Positions 1 through 8,966 of a stretch of 64,000 nt of DNA are shown in pieces; position 1 is the first letter of the stretch; each line of letters starts with the position of its first letter. A program made the translations under genes and the position numbers. The stretch is taken from contig NZ_FOVL01000009.1 in NCBI RefSeq assembly GCF_900115145.1, forward strand, positions 1 to 64,000. Reading direction: 5' to 3'. The notes under the pieces are model-generated. The model did not search any database. It saw only the letters and a list, made by a program, of their open reading frames with translations, and was not told where the DNA came from. This stretch comes from Salegentibacter flavus (GTDB lineage: Bacteria; Bacteroidota; Bacteroidia; Flavobacteriales; Flavobacteriaceae).

Positions 1-221
1 TTGCTCTTTAGGGTCTTTTTGCCTTTACCATTACGTTTGTTACCAGCTTTAGAGCCTTTCTCTTCATCTGAAAGATGGGAGGACATCTCTGCTTCCAGCG
101 CCTCTTCCATAAACTCCTTAAGCATCGGAGCAAAAGCGCCATCTTTGCCGGTTAGGGATTCTCCTGATAAAAATTGTTTTAATGCTTTTTCCTTTAATTC
201 TTTAATCTCTTCTTGTGTCAT
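1..221 (-). CDS. IS256-family transposase, N-terminal part (runs off left edge)
   Basis: Read on the minus strand from the ATG at 219-221, this frame stays open to the window edge and gives about 73 residues starting MTQEEIKELKEKALKQFL. The stretch around residues 25-45, with PMLKEFMEEALEAEMSSHL and a following NKRNGKGKKT, is the characteristic start of IS256/mutator-type DDE transposases. In that family this N-terminal part precedes the catalytic DDE domain, which here lies beyond the window. Only the transposase start is visible, so whether the element is intact cannot be judged. An overlapping plus-strand frame is a shadow. Confidence 0.8.
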   Translation of the reverse strand, partial: MTQEEIKELKEKALKQFLSGESLTGKDGAFAPMLKEFMEEALEAEMSSHLSDEEKGSKAGNKRNGKGKKTLKS

Positions 222-270
222 AATCTAGTCTAAAAATTTTAATTTAATTTTCAAAGTCTAGACAGACTTG
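1..270. mobile_element. Right end of an IS256-family insertion sequence
   Basis: The transposase start at 221 implies that the element's end lies shortly to its right. The segment 251-270 contains agtctagacagact, which read outward on the minus strand begins AGTCTGTCTAGACT. This looks like the start of a terminal inverted repeat. The other end is outside the window, so the repeat cannot be paired and the boundary at about 270 is an estimate. The next open frame begins right at this boundary with no upstream start, as expected if the element inserted into a gene. Confidence 0.45.
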
Positions 271-699
271 AGATTACACTCTCAAAACTTCAGCAAATTT
301 TGCTACTCAGAATACTGCAAAACATATGACTTCTCCTTTATAAAAAAACAACTCGGTTCAGGTACTTCTTTTATAAATATTCCTTTTCAAGATTTGACTG
401 ATAAGGATAAAATCCTTTTCGATCTTATAAAAATAGATCTGTTCAAGGGTATATCATTTAATGATCATATACGTAATAAAAGTAAAACTTCGAATAACTT
501 AAGGATTCTTACCGAGAAAAGCCTGGTAGAGAATGTAATTTTAAGATTAATTGAAATGAAGCCAAATTTTTTACCTAATTTTGGTTTAGCCAAGCATTTA
601 TCTAAATTTTATTCGATTTTCACGAAAAAAGAGAAAAGAGAGCTTAAAGTCCCTGCTGAAATTTTGGAACGATTTAAGGAAATTTCCAGAACGGATTAA
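262..699 (+). pseudogene. Gene fragment next to the IS end, function unknown
   Basis: A plus-strand frame is open from 262 to the stop at 697-699, giving about 143 residues. It has no convincing ATG; the first possible start is a TTG at 268, exactly where the insertion-sequence end seems to lie, and an in-frame TAG is at 259-261. The product is Lys/Phe/Ile-rich, with no signal peptide or membrane segment. The C-terminal part (KVPAEILERFKEISRTD) faintly resembles the end of sulfotransferase-like proteins, but that is too weak for a call. The likeliest reading is the 3' remnant of a gene whose 5' part was separated by the IS. A genuine small gene with an unusual start is the alternative. Confidence 0.4.
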
Positions 700-977
700 G
701 ATACCTGTTATCAAAAATCATTCGGTAATATTCTGGAATAAGCAAAAATTCTGATTAATCTGTAGCAGGGTCCTACTAAATGGCGGCGATTCAATCTTGT
801 AGGTATATCAAATTAATAAACCTCTTATCTCACCTGAGAAGTATCATTTTCATTCTAACTCAGAGAAACAGACTTAAAAAATTACATCCAAATATTAAAT
901 GCTTTGAATAGAATATTTTTGACATCATTCTTCTTTATTATTTTAGGATAACAGGATTAGGAATTAACTAGAACATT

Positions 978-1925
978 TTAAAAATATTTCTTTTTATACC
1001 TATTAGAAATGTGTGCCCAAGGAAAGCCAAGAATTCTAAAAAATATTTTATTTAAAAATTTATTTTTATTTAAATATAATTTATCAAACCAAATAATTCG
1101 TTGCAATAAAACAGCCTTCGTAAATCTTTCAAAGAATGGCAAGAATTTTAGATAATGTTTGTAGTAATAAGTGCTTTTTAGTACAATATAGTCAGGCAAA
1201 AATTTTTCTGAATTCTTTTGTTTTTGGATGGAGGAAATGTGTTTTCTATACTTTAAACTACAGAAATCCAAATAATGAAGCTTTATTCCATTTTGTGTCA
1301 TTTTTAATAAAATTGGACGATCTTCCCATAGCTTTGGTTCCTCGTCATAAAGGCCTATTTTGTTAAACACCGCTCTTTTTATAATTAAAGTTCCCGCCAA
1401 TACTTTATTACTTCTTAACAGAATTTGAAACTGATCTTCAGCGGTTGCAGTAGGATCATTTAATTTAAAATGTGATAGTGGACGAAGTGGTTTTTTATTC
1501 TCCATGGATAAAGAGCCATTGAACCATTCTACATTAGAATGAAGCACTTGTATATCTGGATCTTCTTGTTCATTAATATAATCGATATATTTTTGTGTAC
1601 TATGCGGAAGCAAAGCATCATCTCCGGCAACTATTCTAATCCATTCTCCCTCAGCATTTTTTATTCCGCGGTTACAATTGGCAGGAATTCCCTGATTGAC
1701 TTTTGCTGTAACTAATTGAGCCCTGACAAATCTTGTTTTATTTTCTTTTATCCAATTCTCACAAATTTCAACCGTATTATCGTTAGAGGAATCGTCACTT
1801 ATAATAAGTTCAACGTTCTCGTAGGTTTGATCCTTTGCGCTTTCCAAAGTTTCAAGAACAAATTTTGAACTGTTATAGGTAATAACTATTATTGAAACTA
1901 AAGGATGTTTTGGATCTTTCTTCAC
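978..1925 (-). CDS. Glycosyltransferase family 2
   Basis: A 315-residue inverting GT-A glycosyltransferase that would add one sugar to the growing repeat unit at the cytoplasmic face of the inner membrane. The N-terminus shows the GT2 signature: PLVSIIVITYNS at residues 8-19, the nucleotide-binding acidic pair SDDSSNDNT at 43-51, and the DxD-equivalent AGDD at 100-103. The C-terminal third (from about 225) is basic and aromatic, which fits membrane association, but no transmembrane helix is evident. It is the last gene of the minus-strand cassette carrying the dTDP-amino-sugar genes, 140 nt downstream of fdtB. That suggests, without proving, that its donor is the sugar made there. Confidence 0.85.
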   Translation of the reverse strand: MKKDPKHPLVSIIVITYNSSKFVLETLESAKDQTYENVELIISDDSSNDNTVEICENWIKENKTRFVRAQLVTAKVNQGIPANCNRGIKNAEGEWIRIVAGDDALLPHSTQKYIDYINEQEDPDIQVLHSNVEWFNGSLSMENKKPLRPLSHFKLNDPTATAEDQFQILLRSNKVLAGTLIIKRAVFNKIGLYDEEPKLWEDRPILLKMTQNGIKLHYLDFCSLKYRKHISSIQKQKNSEKFLPDYIVLKSTYYYKHYLKFLPFFERFTKAVLLQRIIWFDKLYLNKNKFLNKIFFRILGFPWAHISNRYKKKYF

Positions 1926-2065
1926 TACTCTAATTTATAGGTTTCTGTTGTTACTCTATCATCCTTTTTCTGTTCTTCTTTTGCCCAAGGGGTACAATAA
2001 AGAGGAAACCTTAGGATAACTGCCGAAAAAAGTTAGCATTTCGTACTTAAAATCAGTCAAATATT

Positions 2066-3166
2066 TTACGTAAAAAGATTTAAAATCTCTGTTACTTCTT
2101 CTATTTCGTTCACATTCATTACGGGACTTAACGGCAAACTCAATACCTCATCATGAATGCGCTCCGTTATTGGAAAGCTCAAGTGAGCATATTCCTTATA
2201 AGCATTTTGTTTATTTGGCGGAATTGGGTAATGTATTAATGTTTGAATTCCATTATTTTTCAAATATGTTTGTAATTCATCTCTTTTTTTTATGCGAATA
2301 ACAAACAAATGCCATACATGTCCTTTTTCCTCTATAACTGAAGGCATAATGATCGCCGAATTTTTAATATTCTGCAAATAATAGTTGGCAACTCGTCTTC
2401 TTTCTAAAATATCTTTTTGAATGTATTTCAGTTTAACATTAAGAAAGGCTGCCTGGATTTCATCCAATCTTGAGTTTAACCCCTTAAAGATATTTTCATA
2501 TTTATTAAGAGAACCATAATTGCGCAAAGCCTCAATGGTTTTTGACAATGTTTCATCATTTGTAGTTACGGCTCCGGCATCACCTAAAGCCCCTAAATTT
2601 TTACCCGGATAAAAGCTATGGCCAGCAGCATCGCCAATACTTCCCATTACTTTTTCCTTCCAGATGGCGCCATGAGATTGTGCACTGTCTTCTACCAGTT
2701 TAAGATCATACTTTTTACAAATAGCTAACATCTGATCATTTATGGAATTTTGACCATACAGATGAACTGTTAATATTGCTTTTGTTTTTGGTGTAATGGC
2801 CTCTTCTATTCTTGAAGAATCCAAATTATAAGTATTAATATTTGGATCAACAAAAACGGGAATTAAATCATTGTCAGTTATAGCCAGTACTGATGCAATA
2901 TAAGTGTTTGCAGGCACTATTACCTCATCTTTTCTATTAATGATTCCAAGTTCTATATAAGCTTTAAATATTAATCGAAGTGCATCCAACCCATTAGCCA
3001 CCCCTAAGGAAAATTTTGTCCCACAGAATTCAGCATAATTTTGTTCAAATGTTTCCAGTTCTTTCCCCATCACATACCAACCTGAATCTATAACCCTGTT
3101 GGCTGCTACCTTTAATTCCTGCTCAAATTGAAGGTTAATTTTATGTAAGTCCAAAAATTTAATCAT
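2066..3166 (-). CDS. fdtB: Sugar 3-aminotransferase, DegT/DnrJ/EryC1/StrS family (FdtB-like)
   Basis: A PLP-dependent transaminase of 366 residues, the usual family length. It would transfer an amino group from glutamate to C3 of dTDP-3-keto-6-deoxyhexose. The PLP lysine is K189 in [26 protein letters not shown] (158-168) provides the conserved Asp and Gln/His of the cofactor pocket, and GLDAL at 59-63 the phosphate-binding turn. The start overlaps the end of the acetyltransferase gene by 8 nt, so the genes are probably translationally coupled. FdtB/QdtB function rests on the neighbours: two FdtA-like isomerases, a hexapeptide acetyltransferase, RmlA and RmlB. Sequence alone cannot separate FdtB (galacto) from QdtB (gluco). 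Confidence 0.85.
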   Translation of the reverse strand: MIKFLDLHKINLQFEQELKVAANRVIDSGWYVMGKELETFEQNYAEFCGTKFSLGVANGLDALRLIFKAYIELGIINRKDEVIVPANTYIASVLAITDNDLIPVFVDPNINTYNLDSSRIEEAITPKTKAILTVHLYGQNSINDQMLAICKKYDLKLVEDSAQSHGAIWKEKVMGSIGDAAGHSFYPGKNLGALGDAGAVTTNDETLSKTIEALRNYGSLNKYENIFKGLNSRLDEIQAAFLNVKLKYIQKDILERRRVANYYLQNIKNSAIIMPSVIEEKGHVWHLFVIRIKKRDELQTYLKNNGIQTLIHYPIPPNKQNAYKEYAHLSFPITERIHDEVLSLPLSPVMNVNEIEEVTEILNLFT

Positions 3167-3716
3167 TCGTAACTTCTAAATCGTTATTATTCCACTTAAA
3201 TCTTTTGCTGGTCTCCTTATGAATAAAATTCAAATCCAAAATTTCACCATCCTTTGTAATATATCCAACCAATTTCGCAGGATTACCAACCCATAATTCA
3301 TTTTTACCAACAGATTTTGTTACTACAGCACCAGCACCAATCAGCGAAAATTCGCCTATTTCATTTCCTGCAATAATAGTGGCATTCGCACCAATGGATG
3401 CGCCATTTTTAATTAAAGTTTTTTTAAAAGAATATGGATATTTTTTTGATCTAGGCACCATGTCATTTGTAAATGTAACGTTTGGCCCTATAAAAACATT
3501 ATCTTCCAATCTTGATCCATCCCAAATTTGGGTACCACTTTTTACGGTAACGTTATCACCGATAACCACATCATTTTCAATAAAAACATGGGAATTTATG
3601 TTACAATTTTCCCCAATTTCAGCATTAGGCAAGACTACTACGAATTGCCAAATTGTTGTCCCTTTACCAATATTTTCTGATTGAACATCTGATGATTTAT
3701 GACAAAAATATTTCAT
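3159..3716 (-). CDS. fdtC: Hexapeptide-repeat sugar N-acetyltransferase (FdtC/QdtC-like)
   Basis: A left-handed beta-helix acetyltransferase of 185 residues. It would acetylate the 3-amino group of the dTDP-amino-dideoxyhexose with acetyl-CoA, completing dTDP-Fuc3NAc or dTDP-Qui3NAc. Imperfect [LIV]-G-x4 hexapeptides run through the protein ([37 protein letters not shown]), and a C-terminal [11 protein letters not shown] turn is typical of the WlbB/FdtC/QdtC group. It starts in a 4-nt ATGA overlap with the upstream fdtA gene and overlaps fdtB by 8 nt, so the cassette reads as one transcript. An acyl group other than acetyl is possible. Confidence 0.85.
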   Translation of the reverse strand: MKYFCHKSSDVQSENIGKGTTIWQFVVVLPNAEIGENCNINSHVFIENDVVIGDNVTVKSGTQIWDGSRLEDNVFIGPNVTFTNDMVPRSKKYPYSFKKTLIKNGASIGANATIIAGNEIGEFSLIGAGAVVTKSVGKNELWVGNPAKLVGYITKDGEILDLNFIHKETSKRFKWNNNDLEVTND

Positions 3717-4132
3717 TTTTTAAATTCTAAAAATTCATCGTGATCTCTTATATAATCGCTTTCATCATATTTATGTGAGGCCAAGACCAAACATATGGAA
3801 CCCGAAGAAAAATTATCCAATTCGCGCCATAGCCCCGGAACAATATGAAGTGCAAGATTAGGCCTGTTTAAATTAACTGTTTTTCTGTTTTTACCATCAT
3901 CTAAAATTACATCGAAACTTCCGCCGGCTGCAATTAGATATTGCTCCAATTCATAATGTGCATGCCCTCCTCGTGATTCACCTCCCGGCACATCATATAA
4001 ATAATACACTCTTTTAACATCAAAGGGAATATTTATACCATTTTCTATAACGGTAATATTTCCTGCATAATTATGAACTTTAGAGACATCGATTATAGAA
4101 CAATCAAAGACTGTATTATTTTTTAGCTTCAT
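3713..4132 (-). CDS. fdtA: dTDP-4-dehydro-6-deoxyglucose 3,4-ketoisomerase, FdtA/QdtA cupin, copy 1
   Basis: A 139-residue single-domain cupin. It would move the keto group of dTDP-4-keto-6-deoxy-D-glucose from C4 to C3, making the substrate for the aminotransferase. It carries the family core YLYDVPGGESRGGHAHYE followed by the glutamine of ELEQYLI, so both histidines of the HAH motif, considered important for catalysis in characterised FdtA, are present. The C-terminal DESDYIRDHDEF is also typical. The gene overlaps its paralogue (copy 2) by 17 nt and fdtC by 4 nt. As the copy with the complete motif, it is the better candidate for the active isomerase. FdtA versus QdtA stereochemistry cannot be decided here. 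Confidence 0.85.
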   Translation of the reverse strand: MKLKNNTVFDCSIIDVSKVHNYAGNITVIENGINIPFDVKRVYYLYDVPGGESRGGHAHYELEQYLIAAGGSFDVILDDGKNRKTVNLNRPNLALHIVPGLWRELDNFSSGSICLVLASHKYDESDYIRDHDEFLEFKK

Positions 4133-4523
4133 TTTTAATCATTTTGAATTTATCAAAATCTCTAATATAATCACCCTCATCATATGGTATGGAAGAGACT
4201 ATTAACGCCAATGAATTAGTGGAAAAATTATCCATACTCCTCCATAATAGATTAGGTACATAAAGTCCATAATATGATCTATTTAAACTGTATTTCATTT
4301 CCTTTTCACCATCATTTAAAACTAAATCAAAACTACCAGAGAGTGCAATTATAAATTCCTTGGATTCTTTAAAAGCGTGACTTCCTCTCATTTCTCCCCC
4401 AGGCACATCGTAAATCCAATAAGTTCTTTTAATCTTAAACGGAATATGGTTTTCCTCTTCTATAAAAGAAAGGTTTCCACGAGGGTCCTCAAGTTTCGGA
4501 AGGTCGATTAATTTAACGTTCAT
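4116..4523 (-). CDS. FdtA/QdtA-like cupin, copy 2, with altered active-site motif
   Basis: A 135-residue paralogue of the adjacent fdtA, with the same fold signature YWIYDVPGGEMRGSHAF and the same ending YDEGDYIRDFDKF. Where copy 1 has HAH, this copy has HAF, and the following conserved Gln is replaced (KESKEF), so one of two histidines tied to catalysis is missing. It may be a weakened or inactive isomerase, a subunit of a mixed oligomer, or a version with a different substrate. It lies between rmlA (11-nt overlap) and fdtA (17-nt overlap) in the same operon. The frame is intact and typical of its neighbours, so it does not look like decay. Confidence 0.75.
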   Translation of the reverse strand: MNVKLIDLPKLEDPRGNLSFIEEENHIPFKIKRTYWIYDVPGGEMRGSHAFKESKEFIIALSGSFDLVLNDGEKEMKYSLNRSYYGLYVPNLLWRSMDNFSTNSLALIVSSIPYDEGDYIRDFDKFKMIKNEAKK

Positions 4524-5385
4524 ATTCTCTCAAAATGGTTTGAAGATATTCCCCGTACTTACTCTTGCCATATTTTTTAACCGCCACTTTGATTTCATTT
4601 TTTTTGATGAAATTATGTAAAAACGCGACTTCTTCAACACAACCAATCATCTCACTTTGTCTATTTTGCAATACTCTTATAAATTCCGTAGCGTCATCCA
4701 AAGACTCTACAGTTCCTGTATCGAACCAGCTCATTCCTCGGGTCATCACTCCTACTTCTAATTTTCCGGCCTTCAGGTACATTTGGTTAATAGTAGAAAT
4801 TTCTTTTTCTCCTCTGACTGATGGTTTAACTTTCTTAGCAAATTTCACTACGTTATTATCATAAAAATAAAGCCCCGGCACAGCATATTTAGATCTCGGT
4901 TCTTTAGGTTTTTCTTCTATACTAATAGCCTTGTTATTCTCATCAAATTCAACAACACCGTAACGCTGTGGATCTTTAACAGGGTAGGCAAAAATTGCAG
5001 CTCCATCGATGTCAACCTTACTTCTCAAAAGACTGCCCAGCCCATTACCATGAAAAATATTATCGCCCAGTGCCAATGCAACTTTATCGTCACCAATAAA
5101 TTTTTCACCTATTACAAAAGCCTCTGCCAGGCCATTTGGCTTTTCCTGTACTGCATATTGGAAATCACAACCAAGCTGAGAGCCATCACCTAATAGTTTT
5201 TGGAACGATTCTTGATCTTGAGGTGTGGTTATAAATAATATTTCTTTAATTCCCGCTAACATCAATACAGATAATGGGTAATAGATCATTGGTTTGTCAT
5301 AAACTGGAAGCAGCTGTTTACTTACCGCTATTGTTATTGGGTATAATCTTGATCCACTTCCTCCTGCTAATATAATTCCCTTCAT
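4513..5385 (-). CDS. rmlA: Glucose-1-phosphate thymidylyltransferase RmlA (copy 1)
   Basis: A 290-residue nucleotidyltransferase that makes dTDP-glucose from glucose-1-phosphate and dTTP, the first step to the 6-deoxyhexoses of this cassette. The start [18 protein letters not shown] contains the GxGxR nucleotide-binding signature, followed by [18 protein letters not shown]. The product-binding LALGDNIFHG (about 106-115) and the EEKP motif (about 157-160) are present. Its end overlaps the second fdtA-like gene by 11 nt, and the rmlB stop lies 30 nt upstream. A second, diverged copy is at 19493-20362, so dTDP-glucose synthesis is duplicated in the locus. Confidence 0.93.
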   Translation of the reverse strand: MKGIILAGGSGSRLYPITIAVSKQLLPVYDKPMIYYPLSVLMLAGIKEILFITTPQDQESFQKLLGDGSQLGCDFQYAVQEKPNGLAEAFVIGEKFIGDDKVALALGDNIFHGNGLGSLLRSKVDIDGAAIFAYPVKDPQRYGVVEFDENNKAISIEEKPKEPRSKYAVPGLYFYDNNVVKFAKKVKPSVRGEKEISTINQMYLKAGKLEVGVMTRGMSWFDTGTVESLDDATEFIRVLQNRQSEMIGCVEEVAFLHNFIKKNEIKVAVKKYGKSKYGEYLQTILREYER

Positions 5386-5390
5386 TCCTT

Positions 5391-5428
5391 CTCGAATTTC
5401 ACTGATTTAAACGAATTAACACGAATGG
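5391..5428. repeat. ATTCGTGTTAATTCG-type short repeat overlapping the rmlB stop
   Basis: On the minus strand this segment reads CCATTCGTGTTAATTCG followed by further ATTCG-containing units. It belongs to the same family as 8926-8966 and 9365-9440. It fills the 30-nt rmlB-rmlA junction and extends about 13 nt into rmlB, providing codons H, S, C and the TAA stop. Confidence 0.65.
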
Positions 5429-6513
5429 TATTGCTCACTATAATAGTCTTTATAAGTACCTCTAGTAACATTATCTAACCAGATTTCGTTTTCGAGATAC
5501 CAGTCGATTGTTTTTTCGAGACCTTGTTTGAATGTCACTGAAGGTTCCCAACCAAGCTCTTTATTAATTTTACTGGCATCTATAGCATACCGCTTATCAT
5601 GCCCGGGCCTATCTTTTACATAAGTAATTAACTTGGCAGATTCGCCTGCTTTTCGGTCTAATTTTTTATCCATAATTTGGCAAAGCATATTGATCAAGTC
5701 AATATTCTGCCATTCATTAAAGCCACCAATATTATAAGTTTCATTAATTTCACCTTTATGGAAAGCAAGATCAATAGCTTCCACGTGGTCTTTCACGTAC
5801 AGCCAGTCCCTGGTATACTTTCCATCCCCATAAACAGGTAGATCTTTATTATTCATAATATTATGGATGAACAATGGAATTAGTTTCTCAGGAAACTGAT
5901 TGGGTCCATAATTATTTGAACAATTAGAAATTATATAGGGAAGTCCGTAAGTTTCTCCATAGGCCCGCACGAAATGATCTGAACTTGCCTTGGAAGCCGA
6001 ATAAGGTGAGTTTGGATCGTAAGCAGTAGTCTCTGTAAAGAATCCTGTTTGACCTAAGCTCCCGTAAACTTCGTCGGTACTGATATGATAGAAGAGTTTA
6101 TCCTTAACATCTTCCTTCCAGGCTTTTTTAGCTGCATTTAACAGGTTCAAAGTCCCGATAACGTTAGTCTTAACAAAAGCAAGTGGATCGGTGATAGAAC
6201 GATCTACATGTGATTCTGCCGCCAGATGAATAACCCGGTCAAATTTATATTCATCAAAGAGCCTGTCAATACTTTCAGCATCGTTGATATCGGCTTTTAA
6301 AAAGGTATAATTTTTAGATTTCTCAATATCCTTTAAGTTTTCAAGATTTCCGGCATAAGTCAAAGCGTCCAGATTAAAAATATTATACTCAGAATATTTA
6401 TTTACAAATAACCTTGCGACATGCGAGCCAATGAACCCGGCTCCACCGGTTATTAGAATTCTTTTATTTTCTGACCTACGATTTACACTCTTATTTATTT
6501 TCATTCTGTCCAC
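5416..6513 (-). CDS. rmlB: dTDP-glucose 4,6-dehydratase RmlB (copy 1)
   Basis: A short-chain dehydrogenase/reductase-type dehydratase of 365 residues that converts dTDP-glucose to dTDP-4-keto-6-deoxyglucose. The NAD-binding [13 protein letters not shown] (residues 19-31), ISTDEVYGSLG, the catalytic YSASKASSDH and the family marker SNCSNNYGPNQFPEKLIPL are all present. The N-terminus is 14 residues longer than in the second copy; the Met at residue 4 is an alternative start. The last residues (HSC) and the stop codon at 5416-5418 come from a copy of an intergenic repeat (5391-5428), so the natural C-terminus seems to have been replaced. It is the first gene of the cassette. Confidence 0.92.
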   Translation of the reverse strand: MDRMKINKSVNRRSENKRILITGGAGFIGSHVARLFVNKYSEYNIFNLDALTYAGNLENLKDIEKSKNYTFLKADINDAESIDRLFDEYKFDRVIHLAAESHVDRSITDPLAFVKTNVIGTLNLLNAAKKAWKEDVKDKLFYHISTDEVYGSLGQTGFFTETTAYDPNSPYSASKASSDHFVRAYGETYGLPYIISNCSNNYGPNQFPEKLIPLFIHNIMNNKDLPVYGDGKYTRDWLYVKDHVEAIDLAFHKGEINETYNIGGFNEWQNIDLINMLCQIMDKKLDRKAGESAKLITYVKDRPGHDKRYAIDASKINKELGWEPSVTFKQGLEKTIDWYLENEIWLDNVTRGTYKDYYSEQYHSC

Positions 6514-6643
6514 TCGGTAATAAGATTTTTCTTATTTTTCAAATCTGCAGTTGTTAGGCTTCAAAAATAGGTTTTCTGGGGTACTAAATCCTAATTTAAT
6601 CTTAACATAAAGTGTGCTGATATTATGAAAACTCTTTCAAATA

Positions 6644-7486
6644 TTAAAAATTTTTAATTTGATTTTTGATATTAAAAATTGCAGAATACCAATTCAATTC
6701 GATTAAATACGTTATTTTTCTTCTTAACTTAAAGTCTTGATAACCGAAATTATTTAAAAATTCGCTTGTTGCCGGTTTTAAAAGATGTCCATACTGCGAA
6801 TCCATTTTCCATTTATCCACCGATCCTTTTTTAAAAGAAAAATTAAATTTAAGAGGCTTTTCTTTTAAAATGGACTCTCCAAAAGAAGTTTGATTCACCA
6901 ATATTTCATATTTGACGATTTTCATATTTAAAGATATTTTCCAGTTTAGAAGGTTTAAATATGAAACATACCACTCTTGCTCAAATTTATTTGGCAAATA
7001 TTTCCATCTCTTCCATGCGGAATATAAAACGGCTTGAGGGTGTCTTACTAAACCAATATTATAAAATTCAATAACATTTTTATACCTGTTTTGAAAGTCT
7101 GCAATTAGCTTTAAATTTGATTCGTTGTAAAGATGATGAGGGCTTTTCTCAATGAATCGCGGCCCAAATTTAGAAATTAATTTATAATAGAACCATTCAA
7201 AATCTTCCTGTTTGGAATCTTCAGTACAATGTATTTCAGGAAGACCGTTCTCTACAAAAAAAGAATTTAAACTTTCCACTGCTTTTGAAACTGAAAGAGG
7301 AACTACAGAACGATACATACTTTCCTGAGGCTTTTTTAAAATAGAAGCTACTTTTGTCCAGTATAGCGTTTCTTCTTCTTGATGTTCAGTATAAGTCACT
7401 GTCTTGAATCCATAATTCTTTTTAAAATAGTTTTGAACCGCAGTCGATCCGGCCGATTTGGTGGATAAAATTGTTATATGCTTCAC
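6644..7486 (-). CDS. Sulfotransferase-like protein
   Basis: A 280-residue protein beginning MKHITILSTKSAGSTAVQ. The STKSAGST segment (residues 8-15) fits the 5'-phosphosulfate-binding loop of PAPS-dependent sulfotransferases, and a later segment VRHPQAVLYSAWKRW fits their 3'-phosphate-binding region, where an Arg and a Ser contact PAPS. It would transfer sulfate from PAPS to a hydroxyl of a glycan or glycolipid. It is downstream of cysN on the same strand (174-nt gap), at the end of a gene set that makes PAPS, which supports the call strongly. The acceptor is unknown, and the gene's Lys/Asn/Ile-rich composition is typical of divergent capsule genes. Confidence 0.75.
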   Translation of the reverse strand: MKHITILSTKSAGSTAVQNYFKKNYGFKTVTYTEHQEEETLYWTKVASILKKPQESMYRSVVPLSVSKAVESLNSFFVENGLPEIHCTEDSKQEDFEWFYYKLISKFGPRFIEKSPHHLYNESNLKLIADFQNRYKNVIEFYNIGLVRHPQAVLYSAWKRWKYLPNKFEQEWYVSYLNLLNWKISLNMKIVKYEILVNQTSFGESILKEKPLKFNFSFKKGSVDKWKMDSQYGHLLKPATSEFLNNFGYQDFKLRRKITYLIELNWYSAIFNIKNQIKNF

Positions 7487-7660
7487 TAATTTAATTATTT
7501 TTTCTTTTTAAAATCAAAGAAGATAAGTCTTTAAGCAACTTCTAATTACTTTAATACTTAATCCATACCGATTGCCAATATTTAAAATCTTCTGGGACAT
7601 GATTAATTTTATGAGGCTTACCAAAAACTTGAAGCCAAATTAGCATTATAAATTTTTGCA

Positions 7661-8917
7661 CTATACTACCATCCCCGCTGCAACGGTTTCGTTTGTATTC
7701 TCATCAATTAAAATAATACTACCGGTATTACGGTTATCCCTATAGGAATCCAGCATTAACCTTCGGGTAGTTCTGATCTTCACCCTAGCAATATCATTCA
7801 TCTCTAAATTGGAATCTTCACTATCTCTTTCAAAAGTGTTGATATCCATTTTATACACAACTTCCTTAATTATCGCTCGTTCTTCATTTGAAGTATGCAT
7901 TATGGTATATTTTGCTCGGGGTTTTATAGCATCGTTGTTCAACCAGCATAGCATGACGTCAAATTCCTGCTCCATCTCAGGCTGATTATTCTTCTTTACG
8001 ATCATATCTCCCCGGCTCACATCTATATCGTCTTCTAAAGTAATAGAAATACTCATCGGGGCATAAGCTTCTTCCACCTCCTGCTCCCCGGCATTGATCG
8101 ATCTTATCTTAGAGGTAAACCCTGATGGCAATACAGCGACTTTATCCCCTGTACGATAAATTCCACTGGCGATTCTTCCTGCATAACCTCTGTAATCTCT
8201 GAATTCCTCAGTCTGCGGGCGTAGGACGGTTTGGACCGGAAAACGTGCATCTATCTTATTGATATCACTGCTAATATGAAGATTCTCTAAAGTACTCAAC
8301 AATGTTCCGTTCTGATACCATTCCATATTCTTAGATCGGTTTACCACATTATCCCCTAATAAGGCACTGATTGGAATAAAACGAACATCCTTCATCAAAA
8401 GCTTAGAAGAGAATTCCTCGAATTGAGCGATAATGTTGTTATAAACTTCCTCAGAATACTCTACCAGGTCCATTTTATTGATACAAACAATTAAATGCGG
8501 AATATTCAGCAAAGAAGCGATAAAAGAATGACGCTTTGTTTGCTCAATCACCCCGTGACGTGCGTCGATTAGGATCACCGCTGCATTGGCAGTAGAAGCT
8601 CCGGTTACCATATTTCTGGTATACTGAATATGCCCCGGAGTATCTGCTATAATAAATTTACGTTTAGGCGTGGTAAAATACCGGTAAGCTACATCTATAG
8701 TAATTCCCTGTTCCCGTTCATCTTTTAAACCATCGGTAAACAGTGCCAAATCCACCCCATCGTGACCTTTTTTTGCACTCGTATTGCTCACCGATTCCAA
8801 TTGATCTTCAAATATAGATTTAGAATCGAATAAAAGCCGGCCTATAAGGGTACTTTTCCCGTCGTCTACGGAGCCTGCTGTGGTGAATCTTAGTAGTTGA
8901 TTGTTATCTATCTGCAT
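7661..8917 (-). CDS. cysN: Sulfate adenylyltransferase large subunit CysN (GTPase)
   Basis: A 418-residue translation-factor-type GTPase that, with CysD, forms ATP sulfurylase; GTP hydrolysis drives APS formation from sulfate and ATP. The P-loop GSVDDGKST is at residues 15-23, with switch II DTPGH and the guanine-specificity motif NKMD all visible. The length fits stand-alone CysN without a fused APS kinase, and a separate cysC is present upstream. Unusually, cysD and cysN are not adjacent: a GxxExxY gene flanked by repeats lies between them. The start MQIDNNQLLRFTTAGSVDDGKS fits the family. Confidence 0.93.
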   Translation of the reverse strand: MQIDNNQLLRFTTAGSVDDGKSTLIGRLLFDSKSIFEDQLESVSNTSAKKGHDGVDLALFTDGLKDEREQGITIDVAYRYFTTPKRKFIIADTPGHIQYTRNMVTGASTANAAVILIDARHGVIEQTKRHSFIASLLNIPHLIVCINKMDLVEYSEEVYNNIIAQFEEFSSKLLMKDVRFIPISALLGDNVVNRSKNMEWYQNGTLLSTLENLHISSDINKIDARFPVQTVLRPQTEEFRDYRGYAGRIASGIYRTGDKVAVLPSGFTSKIRSINAGEQEVEEAYAPMSISITLEDDIDVSRGDMIVKKNNQPEMEQEFDVMLCWLNNDAIKPRAKYTIMHTSNEERAIIKEVVYKMDINTFERDSEDSNLEMNDIARVKIRTTRRLMLDSYRDNRNTGSIILIDENTNETVAAGMVV

Positions 8918-8925
8918 AATATTAC

Positions 8926-8966
8926 TAATTAACGCGAATTAAAATCCGAATTATCGCGAATTCTGT
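8926..8966. repeat. ATTCGCGTTAATT-type repeat between GxxExxY gene and cysN
   Basis: On the minus strand this contains AATTCGCGATAATTCGG and TTTTAATTCGCGTTAATT in tandem. It begins inside the GxxExxY gene, giving its last codons and stop, and ends about 9 nt before the cysN start. It is the same family as 9365-9440 on the other side of that gene. Confidence 0.7.
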
